NCBI GenBank assembly: GCA_029210585.1
Contig: JARGFP010000020.1
Coordinates: 21,768-85,767 of the forward strand
Direction of reading: 5' to 3'
Origin: Bacteroidales bacterium
GTDB lineage: Bacteria; Bacteroidota; Bacteroidia; Bacteroidales; GCA-2748055
DNA: 64,000 nucleotides
The notes under the pieces: model-generated
Database searches by the model: none
What the model was told of the DNA's origin: nothing
Seen by the model: the letters and a program-made list of their open reading frames with translations, nothing else
Shown here: positions 1 to 9,499 of the stretch, one piece after another
Layout of the letters: each line of letters opens with the position of its first letter
Numbering within the stretch: the first letter of the stretch is position 1
Translations under genes and position numbers: made by a program

Positions 1-1
1 A

Positions 2-397
2 TTTCATTTGCCGGGGGCAGTGAATATTCCGCTCCCTGACCTGCTTTCCGATGAATGGAAGCCCTATCTGAACCAGGATGTGCGTCACAATATATTCTAT
101 TCCAACAGCACCGTCAAGGCGAATGAGGCATGGATGATCACCCTCCAGCTTGGATATAAAAACAACTACGTACTGCAGGGCGGATTGAATTACTGGGTGG
201 AGACCATCATGAACCCTGAAGCACCCGAAGCCACCAATCCGAACGAGGAGATCGCCAAATACAACTTCCGCAAAGGAGCCGGTATGAAACTGGGCGGTGC
301 AGCCACTGTAACAGAGGAGAGCAATGCACAGCCGCTTCCCTCACTTCCTAAAATTGCACCCCAGACCAATAAGAAAAGGGTACAGGGCGGTTGCTAA
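2..397 (+). CDS. Rhodanese-like domain protein, 3' part only
   Basis: The reading frame is open from the window edge (…FHLPGAVNIP), so the true start lies upstream; the TTG start in the ORF track is artificial. The HLPGAVNIP stretch and the following GGLNYW are the hallmarks of a rhodanese fold (the LPGA..IP loop and the C-terminal LxGG.xxW motif). At the active-site loop, where rhodaneses normally have a Cys in a CxxGxR-like loop, this protein reads YSNSTVKANEAW, so the sulfur-accepting Cys is absent. It may therefore be a non-catalytic rhodanese module, or the C-terminal domain of a two-domain protein whose active domain is outside the window. The tail is Gly/Pro-rich and ends GGC. Confidence 0.75.
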   Translation, partial: FHLPGAVNIPLPDLLSDEWKPYLNQDVRHNIFYSNSTVKANEAWMITLQLGYKNNYVLQGGLNYWVETIMNPEAPEATNPNEEIAKYNFRKGAGMKLGGAATVTEESNAQPLPSLPKIAPQTNKKRVQGGC

Positions 398-642
398 GTC
401 TCTTTCTTCTTCGCAATTATTCTGATATATAGGTTTTTAAGCATTATTAAATACTTGACAATGATTGGCTGTCAGCGTAACTTACGTGGCAGGCAATTTT
501 GTTGTAGCAAATTTGTATGCACTTTAATACCCTCTCAACGGGATGCATGCACTAAAATATTCTATGGATTTGCTCTAAACCGGGTTTTAGTTGCATGTTG
601 CGTTTTCGATATCATTGTATATAATCCAAGCAGTTACCGCAA
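398..642. other. Intergenic, no gene recognised
   Basis: This AT-rich gap separates the rhodanese-like gene from the broken propeller gene. The 63-codon ORF at 455-646 has no recognisable features and is cysteine-rich by chance. I see no convincing RNA, terminator or promoter here. Confidence 0.5.
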
Positions 643-2148
643 ATGAAAATTTTTTTATTGATCGGCTTTTTAGCTGTTGTTTTCAATTTCATTACCGGCG
701 GCCTTTAAGGGCAGGGTGATGAATGGGCACAATTCAGGGGAAAAAATGCCTCCGGGATAGCCGCTGATGATGCAAAACCCCCTGCTGTCATTGGAGAAGA
801 CACCAACCTGGTCTGGAGAATTGACCTCCTGGAGGGAAGTTCGTCTCCTGTAATCTGGAATGATCATATTTACCTTACTGCAAGTATTGAAGAAGCAGGA
901 GAACTTCAGATTCTATGCATCGACAGGTCCACCGGCAACCAGGTATGGCGCAGTTCCCTTTTTCCTCAAAAATTTGAAAATCCGCATCCTGTAGGTGATC
1001 TTGCTCCTGCGACCATTGCTGCGGATGCCAGCGGTATCTATGTATATTTCGCGTCGGACGGATTGCGGTGTCTCGATCATGACGGGAACCTGAAATGGGA
1101 ATTTCCTATTCCTGTTCCTGAAAGTGCAAATTATGGAAGCCCGAATTCACCCGTGATCATGGATGATAAAATAATTCTTAATCTGGATTACGGAGATGTA
1201 AATCGACGCAGCCTGCTGGCGCTGGATAAAGCGACCGGTACAACGGTTTGGAAAACCCTCACCCAGGAAGTTACGCCTTTTATCAATTATGGGTACCCCG
1301 GGTACAGTACACCTGTAAGGTACCACGACCAGGTGATCCTGCACCGCTGCGGAGGCATTGCGGCCTATCGTCTCTCCGATGGCTCCCCGGTGTGGTGGTT
1401 TCAAATAATGACCAACGGAATAGGCACACCCATCATCAACAACGATATCATCTATATCACCGCATGGATGGAACTCTCTGAAGCTGAAAGGAGGGGAGCT
1501 TTTTTCAGTTATGACACGTTTGAGAAAGTCCTGGCGGATATGGATAAAAACGGAAATGGATTAATGGAGTTGGATGAGATCCCGGAGGATATGATGGTAT
1601 TTTCACGACCCGGGGTTGATGATATTGAGGGGACGCAATTTAGTGTCCGGAAATTCTTCAGGAATGACAAGGACGGATCTGTGAATGAAGAAGAATGGAT
1701 TCAAAAATTCAATTACCTTAATGCTGTTGTAGATGATTTTGGAATGATGGCTATTCCGGCAGAAAAAAAAGGTGAGCTATCATCTGATGATATCCTTTGG
1801 ATGCAAATGGAGAAAAATCCTGAAGTCCCCAGTCCGGTTGCTTTTGGAGATTGTATTCTCATGGTCAGTGACGGAGGATGGGTAACGTGCATGGATGCTG
1901 AAACAGGCATCGTGCACCTTCAGGAAAGAATTGGTGCTCCGGGCGCATATATTGCATCCCCGGTAAGTGCCGATGGCAAAATCTACCTTGCATCCTACAG
2001 TGGAAAAATCACTGTTCTAAAAGAAGGAAAACAACCCGCTGTCATTTCAATGAATCCACTGGATGGAAAAATACTGGCTACACCTGCAATTTCAGGGAAT
2101 AACCTGTATGTGCGCACATCCAAGCATCTGTATGCATTTAAAAATTAA
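643..2148 (+). pseudogene. PQQ-like beta-propeller protein with EF-hand insert, interrupted by one stop
   Basis: The reading frame starts at ATG 643 with a signal peptide (MKIFLLIGFLAVVFNF), then meets an in-frame TAA at 706-708. It continues without another stop through DEWAQFRGKNASGI, which is the usual mature N-terminus of secreted PQQ-like propeller proteins (D/EWxQFRGxNxxGI), to 2148. Repeated blades of the type …LALDKATGTTVWKT and CMDAETG are visible. A canonical EF-hand loop (DMDKNGNGLMELDE) and a second degenerate one (NDKDGSVNEEEW) sit in the middle. The ORF track starts only at TTG 1063, which would remove the export signal and the first blade. I read this as a recently inactivated secreted propeller protein; a sequencing error or readthrough are the alternatives. 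Confidence 0.75.
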
Positions 2149-2310
2149 ATGCGCGGATATTTAATGGATGGGAAAAGTTTACTTGATGAGCTTACAGGTA
2201 TCATTGTTTAATATGTGTACTTGGGCGGCACCTTTTGGACATTAAGTTCTATGCATGATTACCCGGTTCAGGGTTGTCATATTCGCACATAATGTGTAAT
2301 TTCATCCTTT

Positions 2311-3711
2311 ATGATAAGGAAAATAGTGCTGTGCGTCATGTTGATGGGCGGGCTGATCCCTGCACATACCCAGGGATACCAACTGCAGGTGCTGATCCAG
2401 GGAATGCCCGACGGAATGGTGTACCTGTCACAGTTCAATGCGAATTCCTACGAGGTCATCGATAGCATCGGTGCGCTCAATGGCTCTTTCTATTTTTACC
2501 TTGAACCGCTTCATCCGGCAGGGATGTACCGGATCGATCTTCAGAACCCGGATCAGCCCGGAAAGACGAATCACCAGGACGGACCCGGGTACATCGAATT
2601 CATCTGGGGGGAGGAATCTTTCGAGATCTATGCCGACTACCGGGATATTCCGGGTACGGTCAATTTCTCCAATTCAGAGGAAAACAGGGTCCTGGGACTG
2701 TTCAGGGAATTTGAAGAGGAATACGAACAGAAAATGAATGCCATGTACCCGCTGATCGACCGGTATCCTCCCGGAGACCGTTTCTACGACCAGGCTGTTG
2801 CTCATTTTCTGCAGCTCCAGGAGGAGCGTGACGAGTATATCGTATCCCTTACAGAAGAATACCCCGGTCTGTATGCCACACGAATCATAGATTCCTACCG
2901 TGCGGTCGCGCTGCAGCCCGGTCTCCAGGGCGCCGAACGGATCGCTTTCCTCAGGGAACATTACTTTGAACGTGCACCCATCGATGACCCGATGCTCCTG
3001 CATGCGCCGGTGTATACCGGCAAGATCATCGAGTACCTCAGGCTCTACCGCAGGCAGGACTATTCCTTCAGCGAACAGGAAGAGGCGTTTATTGTGGCGG
3101 TGGACATGATCATGGCGAATGTTTCGGGTGACCCCGACCTGCGCACGTTTGCCGTGGAATATATGCTTGAAGGATTTGAATCATTCGGGATGGAGAAGAT
3201 ACAGACCTATATCGTGGATACCTATGTGGACGAGACCTGTGCCACCGACGTGGTGGAACTGGCCGTCGAACGCGTGAAAGGCTATCGCAAGATGGCGGAA
3301 GGACAGACCGGAGCGGATATCCTGGTCCGCAATGTGGACAACCAGGTGTTGCGGCTCTCAGAAGTGGATGCCGACTACACCCTCCTGGTCTTCTGGGCCA
3401 CCTACTGCGAACATTGCAGGGAAATGATCCCGGAGATCCATGAATGGTACGGCACTGAAAGGCCACAGAATGTGGAGGTGTTTGCGGTTTCCATTGATAC
3501 CGTGAAGTCCGACTGGGTACAATATATCCGCGATGTGCAGCCTCCCTGGATCAATGGTCATGAACCAATGGGATGGGAAGGGCAGAGCGCCGAAGATTAC
3601 AATATCTACGCCACACCCACCATGTTCCTGCTCGACCGCAACCTTACTATTGTTGCCCGTCCGTTCAATATCCGCGAACTGCGACGCAGTATGAGAAAGC
3701 TTACCAGGTAG
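2311..3711 (+). CDS. TlpA-like thiol-disulfide protein with DUF4369-type N-terminus
   Basis: This is a 466-residue protein with a signal peptide (MIRKIVLCVMLMGGLIPAHTQG). It has an N-terminal beta-rich segment of the DUF4369 type (QGMPDGMVYLSQF…GSFYF), a helical middle region of the DUF5106 type, and a C-terminal thioredoxin fold with LLVFWATYCEHCREMIPEI. The redox motif is CEHC at about residues 366-369, and the cis-Pro region is ATPTMFLLD near the end. Family members act in the periplasm as thiol reductases or disulfide exchange proteins, and the electron partner is not identifiable here. It stands alone, convergent with the symporter gene downstream. Confidence 0.85.
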   Translation: MIRKIVLCVMLMGGLIPAHTQGYQLQVLIQGMPDGMVYLSQFNANSYEVIDSIGALNGSFYFYLEPLHPAGMYRIDLQNPDQPGKTNHQDGPGYIEFIWGEESFEIYADYRDIPGTVNFSNSEENRVLGLFREFEEEYEQKMNAMYPLIDRYPPGDRFYDQAVAHFLQLQEERDEYIVSLTEEYPGLYATRIIDSYRAVALQPGLQGAERIAFLREHYFERAPIDDPMLLHAPVYTGKIIEYLRLYRRQDYSFSEQEEAFIVAVDMIMANVSGDPDLRTFAVEYMLEGFESFGMEKIQTYIVDTYVDETCATDVVELAVERVKGYRKMAEGQTGADILVRNVDNQVLRLSEVDADYTLLVFWATYCEHCREMIPEIHEWYGTERPQNVEVFAVSIDTVKSDWVQYIRDVQPPWINGHEPMGWEGQSAEDYNIYATPTMFLLDRNLTIVARPFNIRELRRSMRKLTR

Positions 3712-3731
3712 TCAGTATATCCTGAATATTT

Positions 3732-3751
3732 CCGGCATCCCCCTGTGCCGG
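3732..3751. terminator. Possible hairpin between convergent genes
   Basis: CCGGCA and TGCCGG flank a short C-rich loop in the 72-bp gap between the convergent TlpA-like and symporter genes; a further TGCCGGCA follows. There is no clear T-run, so termination is only suggested. Confidence 0.3.
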
Positions 3752-3783
3752 CATCTGCCAGGTTTTCGTGCCGGCAGGACTTT

Positions 3784-5154
3784 CTATTTCCCCGTTTTCA
3801 GCCTCCCGAAATACGCTTTCGATGCCCTGATCACTTTCGGTGAAAGCAGGATCGCCGAGATCATGGTCGGGAAAGCCATCAGCGCATAGGCTCCGTCGAA
3901 CACTCCCACAATGGCGCCCAGCGTTGCTGTTGCGCCGATCGGTATGAGAATCACGTAAATCCAGTTGTAGATAAACGAGTATTTGGCGCCGAACACGAAT
4001 GAAAAACATTTTACGCCGTAATAGGGGAAGGAGAGCATGCTGGATAAGGCAAATACAGAAACACATACTGCCAGCAGGATCGCGCCGAAACCCGGCATGG
4101 CCGATTCAAATGCCTGCGCAGTGAGGGTGATCCCGTCGGCATCACTGTTTTGCCAGGTACCGGTGATGATCAGCGCCAGGGCCGTCATGGTACATACAAT
4201 GATCGTGTCGATAATGGGACCAAGCATGGCCACGAGGCCTTCCCTGACCGGTTCATTGGTTTTGGCTGCCCCATGTGCCATGGGTGCTGTCCCGATTCCT
4301 GCCTCATTGGAAAAGGCGGCCCTTCTCACCCCGGTAATGATCAGTGCCCCCAGGGCTCCCCCCATCACCGAATCGGCATGGAACGCATCGTGGAAGATCA
4401 ACTGAAATCCGGGGATGATCCGCGCTGTATTGGTGGCAAGAATGTAGATGACAGCCAGCACATAAAGCACAATCATAAACGGGACCATTCTTCCGGTTAC
4501 CCTGCCGATGCGTTTGATCCCTCCAAAAATAACCAGGGTAACGAGCGCAGCGATAATCAACCCGGTGATGAGATCGGAGTTGAGCCCTGCATGAAGTCCG
4601 GCCGGAACGAGGACCACATCCCTGATCACCTGTGTCAGCTGGTTGGCCTGGAACATGGATGAGACACCCACCATTCCCATAACAGAGAAAAAAACAGCAA
4701 GCGGGCGCCATCTTTTTCCCAGCCCTTCCACGATCACGTACATTGGTCCGCCCTGCAGTACCCCGTTGCTGTCCCTGCCCCGGTACATCACCGCCAACGT
4801 GCAGGTGAAATACTTGGTCGTTACCCCGAGGATCGCACTTACCCACATCCAGAAGATTGCTCCAGGTCCGCCATATGCGATGGCAATGGCCACCCCGCTG
4901 ACATTCCCCATGCCCACTGTGGCAGCCAGGGCGGTCGACAGGGCCTGGTAATGATTGATCTGGCCCGGCTCGTCGGGATTGTCGTATTTGCCGCGGAGGA
5001 TCCGGACAGCATGACCGATGTAGCGGAGGGGAAGCAGCCTGGAATAGAACATGAAGAAAATTCCGCCGCCCAGCAGCAGGATCAGCAGGGGAGTACCCCA
5101 GATGAAATCACTGAATCCCACGATCAATTTTTCTGTCAGGCTGATCTCTTCCAA
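3784..5154 (-). CDS. Alanine/sodium symporter family (AGCS)
   Basis: This 456-residue polytopic membrane protein has the AGCS signature near the N-terminus (NHYQALSTALAATVGMGNVSGVA) and the family motif GGPGAIFWMW. FSNEAGIGTAPMAHGAA, another conserved AGCS loop, follows about halfway. Such proteins import alanine, glycine or related amino acids with Na+ or H+ across the inner membrane. The only plausible start is TTG at 5154, because no other start codon precedes the first transmembrane segment. The length matches the family. The exact amino-acid substrate cannot be read from the sequence. Confidence 0.9.
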   Translation of the reverse strand: MEEISLTEKLIVGFSDFIWGTPLLILLLGGGIFFMFYSRLLPLRYIGHAVRILRGKYDNPDEPGQINHYQALSTALAATVGMGNVSGVAIAIAYGGPGAIFWMWVSAILGVTTKYFTCTLAVMYRGRDSNGVLQGGPMYVIVEGLGKRWRPLAVFFSVMGMVGVSSMFQANQLTQVIRDVVLVPAGLHAGLNSDLITGLIIAALVTLVIFGGIKRIGRVTGRMVPFMIVLYVLAVIYILATNTARIIPGFQLIFHDAFHADSVMGGALGALIITGVRRAAFSNEAGIGTAPMAHGAAKTNEPVREGLVAMLGPIIDTIIVCTMTALALIITGTWQNSDADGITLTAQAFESAMPGFGAILLAVCVSVFALSSMLSFPYYGVKCFSFVFGAKYSFIYNWIYVILIPIGATATLGAIVGVFDGAYALMAFPTMISAILLSPKVIRASKAYFGRLKTGK

Positions 5155-5193
5155 ATTTGTTTCTGTTTAATATCGCACCCTGGTGAGGGACGG

Positions 5194-6981
5194 TCAATCC
5201 ATGATCCCCATCTGCTTCATCAGGAAGCTGGCATTCATGTTTTTCGCCAGTCCGGGACGCATCTTATAGTCAAATGTCAACGCCAGATCTTTGATATAGC
5301 TTTCAAAACAATAATTCACAATCTTCCCCTTGTGCTCCTCCTGCATTTCCCCCAGCGAAAGGTCGTGCGTGGCTATGAAGCAGAGCACTTCATGACCGAT
5401 CGATTTCCTGATCAGTCCCACGGATCCTTTCTGCTTATCGGTGGTGTTGGTGCCTTTCAGTACTTCATCGAGCAGGATCAGCATCCTGGTCCCTTGCTCC
5501 ATCATTTCAACAATCTGCTTCAGCCGCTTGATCTCTGCAAAGAAATAGGATTCATCGTCCTTCAGCGAATCGGCGGTCCGCATACTGCTGTAGAGCTGGT
5601 AATTGCCCGTTGAAAAATATGCTGCACACACCGGGCTTCCTGCGTATGCCAGGACCATGTTCACCCCTACAGCCCTGAGGAAAGTGGATTTCCCGGCCAT
5701 GTTGGCTCCTGTAATCAGGACCACCCGTTCGCCTGAAATCTCTATGGAATTATCCACCCTCCTGGAGGAAGGGATCATCGGGTGACCCAGAGCGGTCGCC
5801 TTCATGCCGGTCATGCCGTTGCTGATTTCCGGGTAGGTGAATGCATCATGGTTGTATGCAAAGTTTGAAAGACTGAAGTGCGCATCCATTTCACCGGTGA
5901 TGTCCAGCCAGTTCCCGAGGTCATCCGTGTGTACCTGGTTCCACTTTGCAAGGCGGTGCAGCATATAGAAGTCGAACAGGAAAAGCGCATTCAATGTAAA
6001 ACCCACCAGCAGATTCAACCGCTGATCGAACAGGTTCAGCAACCAGCTGAGCTGGTCGATGGCTTTCGACCCGGAGGCACATTGCTCCCGGGTATCTTTT
6101 AGCCTTGGATGGGAAAAGTCCTCTGCCGCAAGGAGTTCCAGCAACACGGCGTAGGTTTTGAGGAAGTTATGCTTTTTGGAAACCCGGGCCTGGAACTGGT
6201 TGGTCCTGGAGAGGAAGGGTGAAAGCAGGGTAAGGTTGATCAGGACCAGCGGGATCAGCAGCCTGAACAGACCGGGGACGAAGATTCCTGAAATGATGAT
6301 CGCCGACGAGATGGCCGTCATGACCCATGCAGCAATGCGGGTCCACCTGTATTTTTCGATAAAAACTTCTTTTCCCGACCACCGGATGATCTCCTCAAAG
6401 GCATTATTATCCTTATCCATAAGCCTGGCGTGCGCAGCAAAATGCTGCCGGAGGTTGATCATCCCGGAGAGTTCCCTGCTGACCTCCTGTCGCGCAGTAA
6501 TTTCTTTTTCATCCGTAACCGCTTCCCGGAGCCGTGCTGCCAGTCTTGCCGGGCCTGTATGTGTGGCCGTCCTGTTGATATACTGGAAAAGCGATCCCTC
6601 TCCGAAGAGGTCCAGGTCATAGGACCAGGGATGTCCGGAGTCTGTGAATTCGCGGCCATCCCTGAAGTCCGAAAGATCATTGTCCAGTCCCTTCAGTTCT
6701 TCGTTGTTGACTCCGATGAGTTCCAGTAATAATTTTTTCCTGTCGTTCTGGTTCTTATGATAACTTACCAGTGCGAAAAACAGTACCACCATCAATCCTG
6801 ATACTGCAAAAAGGATATTCATTCCATTTTTTATAGCGAGTACCAGGAAATACACAGCTGCGATGATCACCAGCAGGCGCAGGATACTGATTAATAGCAA
6901 TACCTTTTTTTGCCTGTCATGCAGCGCCTCAAAATCCGCACTTCTCTTCTTGTATATCGCTGCAAGTCCTTCCTTGTCCAT
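5194..6981 (-). CDS. Membrane-anchored MutS-like ATPase
   Basis: The C-terminal third is a MutS domain V ATPase: Walker A GANMAGKSTFLRA near residue 424, then DDESYFFAEI and Walker B LILLDEVLKGTNTTD, followed by the conserved THD. The N-terminal DNA-recognition domains of MutS1 are missing. Instead there are hydrophobic stretches, two close to the N-terminus (LLLISILRLLVIIAAVYFL, and NILFAVSGLMVVLFFALV) and two near residues 210-250, which look like membrane helices. This architecture is common in Bacteroidota and is usually annotated simply as MutS, but its role in mismatch repair is unproven. It could act on recombination intermediates or at membrane-bound DNA. A TATCTTTG element lies just upstream. 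Confidence 0.8.
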   Translation of the reverse strand: MDKEGLAAIYKKRSADFEALHDRQKKVLLLISILRLLVIIAAVYFLVLAIKNGMNILFAVSGLMVVLFFALVSYHKNQNDRKKLLLELIGVNNEELKGLDNDLSDFRDGREFTDSGHPWSYDLDLFGEGSLFQYINRTATHTGPARLAARLREAVTDEKEITARQEVSRELSGMINLRQHFAAHARLMDKDNNAFEEIIRWSGKEVFIEKYRWTRIAAWVMTAISSAIIISGIFVPGLFRLLIPLVLINLTLLSPFLSRTNQFQARVSKKHNFLKTYAVLLELLAAEDFSHPRLKDTREQCASGSKAIDQLSWLLNLFDQRLNLLVGFTLNALFLFDFYMLHRLAKWNQVHTDDLGNWLDITGEMDAHFSLSNFAYNHDAFTYPEISNGMTGMKATALGHPMIPSSRRVDNSIEISGERVVLITGANMAGKSTFLRAVGVNMVLAYAGSPVCAAYFSTGNYQLYSSMRTADSLKDDESYFFAEIKRLKQIVEMMEQGTRMLILLDEVLKGTNTTDKQKGSVGLIRKSIGHEVLCFIATHDLSLGEMQEEHKGKIVNYCFESYIKDLALTFDYKMRPGLAKNMNASFLMKQMGIMD

Positions 6982-6997
6982 TTTCCGGAGGTTTTGC

Positions 6998-7005
6998 CAA
7001 AGATA
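6998..7005 (-). promoter_or_regulatory. Bacteroidota -7 element before the MutS-like gene
   Basis: On the minus strand this reads TATCTTTG, a full match to the TAnnTTTG consensus, ending 16 bp before the ATG at 6981. No clear -33 TTG is seen at the usual spacing. Confidence 0.5.
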
Positions 7006-7153
7006 TAAAAAACCGGGAGATATGTTCCCGCCTCCAGGGGCAACTGGTAATAGCCTGAAGCGTTGATCCGGACCACAGTAATGGGGTTGATATTGAGATC
7101 AGGCAGAGTTGCTGATCTTACTTCAAAAGTTGCGTGTAAGGATCCAGATTTTC

Positions 7154-7161
7154 TATCTTTG
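7154..7161 (+). promoter_or_regulatory. Bacteroidota -7 element before the TauE/SafE gene
   Basis: TATCTTTG matches TAnnTTTG, with TTG at 7130-7132, 21 bp upstream, in the -33 position. The ATG at 7168 begins only 6 bp after the element, so transcription would start at or near the start codon and the mRNA would be leaderless or almost so. This supports the 7168 start over the ORF-track start at 7063. Confidence 0.6.
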
Positions 7162-7167
7162 ACACCC

Positions 7168-7917
7168 ATGGAATACCTTCGTGATCTCGATCTGCTGTCC
7201 CTGGTACTTGTACTTTTTTCGGCCTTTCTTGTGGGCGCCTCCAAGGCAGGTATCAAAGGGGTAGGGTTGCTCATCGTTCCGCTGATGGCAGGCGTCTTCG
7301 GGGCAAAGCCTTCCACCGGGATCGTGCTTCCGATGCTCATCATGGCGGATGTGATGGCGGTGATCTATTACCGGAAGAGCGTGAACTGGCGCTATATTTT
7401 CAAACTGATCCCCTGGGCGCTTGCCGGGGTGGTTGCCGGGGTCATCACAGGGGACCTGATCAATGAAAAGTATTTCAAATGGCTGCTGGGGGCAATCATC
7501 ATCGCCATGCTGGTGATGCTGATCAACAATGACAGGAAAAAATCGGATAAAATTCCGGATAACCGTTTGTTTGCAGCCCTGATGGGCACTTCAGGAGGAT
7601 TTGCCACCATGGTGGGGAATGCTGCAGGTCCGGTCTTTTCCATCTACCTCCTCTCCATGAAACTGCCCAAGCGCGAATTCATCGGCACCGGGGCGTGGTT
7701 CTTTTTCGTCATCAACCTCACCAAGGTCCCGTTCCATATATTTGTCTGGAAGACCATCGATCTCAATACCCTGCAGGCCGACCTGGTGTTGTTGCCACTC
7801 ATCGTTGTGGGCATGCTGGCGGGGATCCGGATGGTCAACTTTTTCCCTGAGAAGGCCTACCGCTATTTCGTGATCATCATGACCTTTATCGCGGCGGTGG
7901 TAATGCTGCTTTCCTGA
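7168..7917 (+). CDS. TauE/SafE family permease
   Basis: This is a 249-residue, very hydrophobic protein with about 8 predicted membrane segments in two similar halves. The first half contains SAFLVGASKAGIKGVGLLIVPLMAG, the TauE/SafE signature region, and the second contains GTSGGFATMVGNAAGPVFSIYLL. Members export or import sulfur-containing oxyanions or organosulfonates, but the substrate here is unknown. I prefer ATG 7168 (MEYLRDLD) because the ORF-track extension from 7063 is polar and would overlap the promoter. It is divergent from the MutS-like gene and convergent with the outer-membrane protein gene. Confidence 0.85.
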   Translation: MEYLRDLDLLSLVLVLFSAFLVGASKAGIKGVGLLIVPLMAGVFGAKPSTGIVLPMLIMADVMAVIYYRKSVNWRYIFKLIPWALAGVVAGVITGDLINEKYFKWLLGAIIIAMLVMLINNDRKKSDKIPDNRLFAALMGTSGGFATMVGNAAGPVFSIYLLSMKLPKREFIGTGAWFFFVINLTKVPFHIFVWKTIDLNTLQADLVLLPLIVVGMLAGIRMVNFFPEKAYRYFVIIMTFIAAVVMLLS

Positions 7918-7963
7918 ACACCGACTCCTGCTGTCATGCAGCCCCCCCCGACTGGTTTTCCTT

Positions 7964-9499
7964 TTATCGCCTCATCCGCGGCATGGCACCGCATTTCCTG
8001 TTGTCCGGGTCCAGCGAGAAGGGAAGCCGGACCCCGATGGAGGTCATCCACCCGGTACCGTTATAGGTTATTGTGCTGGCAGCAGGGGTTTCACTCAGCG
8101 AGGTGGTTACTTCGATTACTTCCAGGTCGCGGAGGCCATGACTGTAGGTAAGGTTCCAAGTGAGCAGCAACGGGAAGGGTGTGGGGATGTCATATTCAAC
8201 TCCCAGGGAGGCCCTTACAGAATACCCCAGCCGGGCGGGTCGCCCTGCAGTATAGGTTGCAGTGCCGTCTGAAGTGCCTGAAAGCGCCTGGTAGGTGAAT
8301 GCAGCATTCCCGGCGGCATACCCGGGGCCGGCAAAATGGGTAAGGACCGCTCCTCCAAGGGAAGGAACCAGGAAAAGCCTGTTTTTATGAAGATCATAAT
8401 AGTACCGGTACATCACGGGGATATCGATGAACATCGGGGCGCTGCTGATTTCACTAAAATCGGTTTCATGGTCGTACATGATGGAACTGAAGAGGGAGGA
8501 GCGCTGGTAATAGGCCCCGATATCGATTCCGGAAACCCTGTTGAACATGTACCCTACAAAGATCCCGGCATGGAGGTTGGCAAAGCGGAACATGCCTGTG
8601 CCCTCCATGGGACGGGCGCCAATGGCGGGATTGGAAGTTGAAAACGAGCGCCACAGCGCCGCCAGGTCACCACCGAAATAGATGTAGCGATTGCTCCTGG
8701 CCAGGCCTCCCCGTCCCACCGAATTCTCAACCCTTCGGTGCAGCCGGAGATCCCTGTTCTCCCACAGGTTGCTTACCGGGATGCCCAGGTTGATCGTGGC
8801 CTGCATCCTGCTGCCGTCATGGGCATAGGTGGCCTGTGAAGTGTTTCCTGCTGAAGTCGTGTAATCCACTGTAGTATACCTGGTTTCACGCAATCCGCTG
8901 AAATGTGAAAATTGTACCGCGACCTGCCAGTTGTTCGGGAACCTGTAGTCGGCGGAAATACCTGCTTCCACCATGTGCAGCACGTTATTGACCGGCATCT
9001 CATCTGTGGCGGAATATTGAATGGTTACCCCGTTGGCATTGGTGACCAGGGAAGAAGCTTCCCGGAGGAGCGGATCGCCGGTAAGGAACCCGAACTCATA
9101 CCCCAGCCTGGCGGTCAGGCTCACCGGGAAGTCGGGCAGTTGCAGCCGGTAGGCCATCCTTAAAGGCACCAGGAGGGTGCCGTGACTCTTTGCAACCGGC
9201 TGGTGCGGCCTTTCGTCGGTGAAATTCAGCCCGCCTGCATACTGATGGGCATACAGACCCGTGCCAATGCTCAGGTTGGGAAGTACCTCCTGCCAGAGGG
9301 AGACGCCCGCTATGGATCCATACAAAACAGAGGTGGAAAACAGTTCCCCGCCTCCCCGGACCCGGCTGATGTCCCATGCCGGTCCGGCCTCTGCCATGAG
9401 ATAGGTTTTCAGTTGTCCCTGCACATTGATCTGCATCAGGATTAAAGACAATAAAACAATACTTGCTCTTTTTATATACATCAGGCTGGTTTTTTTCAT
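7964..9499 (-). CDS. Predicted outer-membrane beta-barrel protein
   Basis: This 511-residue protein has an N-terminal signal peptide (ASIVLLSLILMQINVQGQ). Its body is rich in alternating aromatic strands with short turns, such as RLGYEFGFLTGDP, NNWQVAVQFSHFSGL and GIFVGYMFNRVSGIDIGAYYQRSS. This pattern suggests a porin-like or structural outer-membrane barrel, with an OmpA-like or PorT-like strand pattern, but no specific family motif is recognised. The C-terminus (NRKCGAMPRMRR) is polar and does not end in a typical barrel strand. No operon partner is apparent. Confidence 0.6.
   Translation of the reverse strand: MKKTSLMYIKRASIVLLSLILMQINVQGQLKTYLMAEAGPAWDISRVRGGGELFSTSVLYGSIAGVSLWQEVLPNLSIGTGLYAHQYAGGLNFTDERPHQPVAKSHGTLLVPLRMAYRLQLPDFPVSLTARLGYEFGFLTGDPLLREASSLVTNANGVTIQYSATDEMPVNNVLHMVEAGISADYRFPNNWQVAVQFSHFSGLRETRYTTVDYTTSAGNTSQATYAHDGSRMQATINLGIPVSNLWENRDLRLHRRVENSVGRGGLARSNRYIYFGGDLAALWRSFSTSNPAIGARPMEGTGMFRFANLHAGIFVGYMFNRVSGIDIGAYYQRSSLFSSIMYDHETDFSEISSAPMFIDIPVMYRYYYDLHKNRLFLVPSLGGAVLTHFAGPGYAAGNAAFTYQALSGTSDGTATYTAGRPARLGYSVRASLGVEYDIPTPFPLLLTWNLTYSHGLRDLEVIEVTTSLSETPAASTITYNGTGWMTSIGVRLPFSLDPDNRKCGAMPRMRR

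Noticed and set aside
643-708. Stop-codon reassignment (TAA as sense) to explain the interrupted propeller and transposase genes
   Set aside because: Many intact genes in the window end in TAA, and only two frames contain internal TAA, so gene decay is the simpler explanation.
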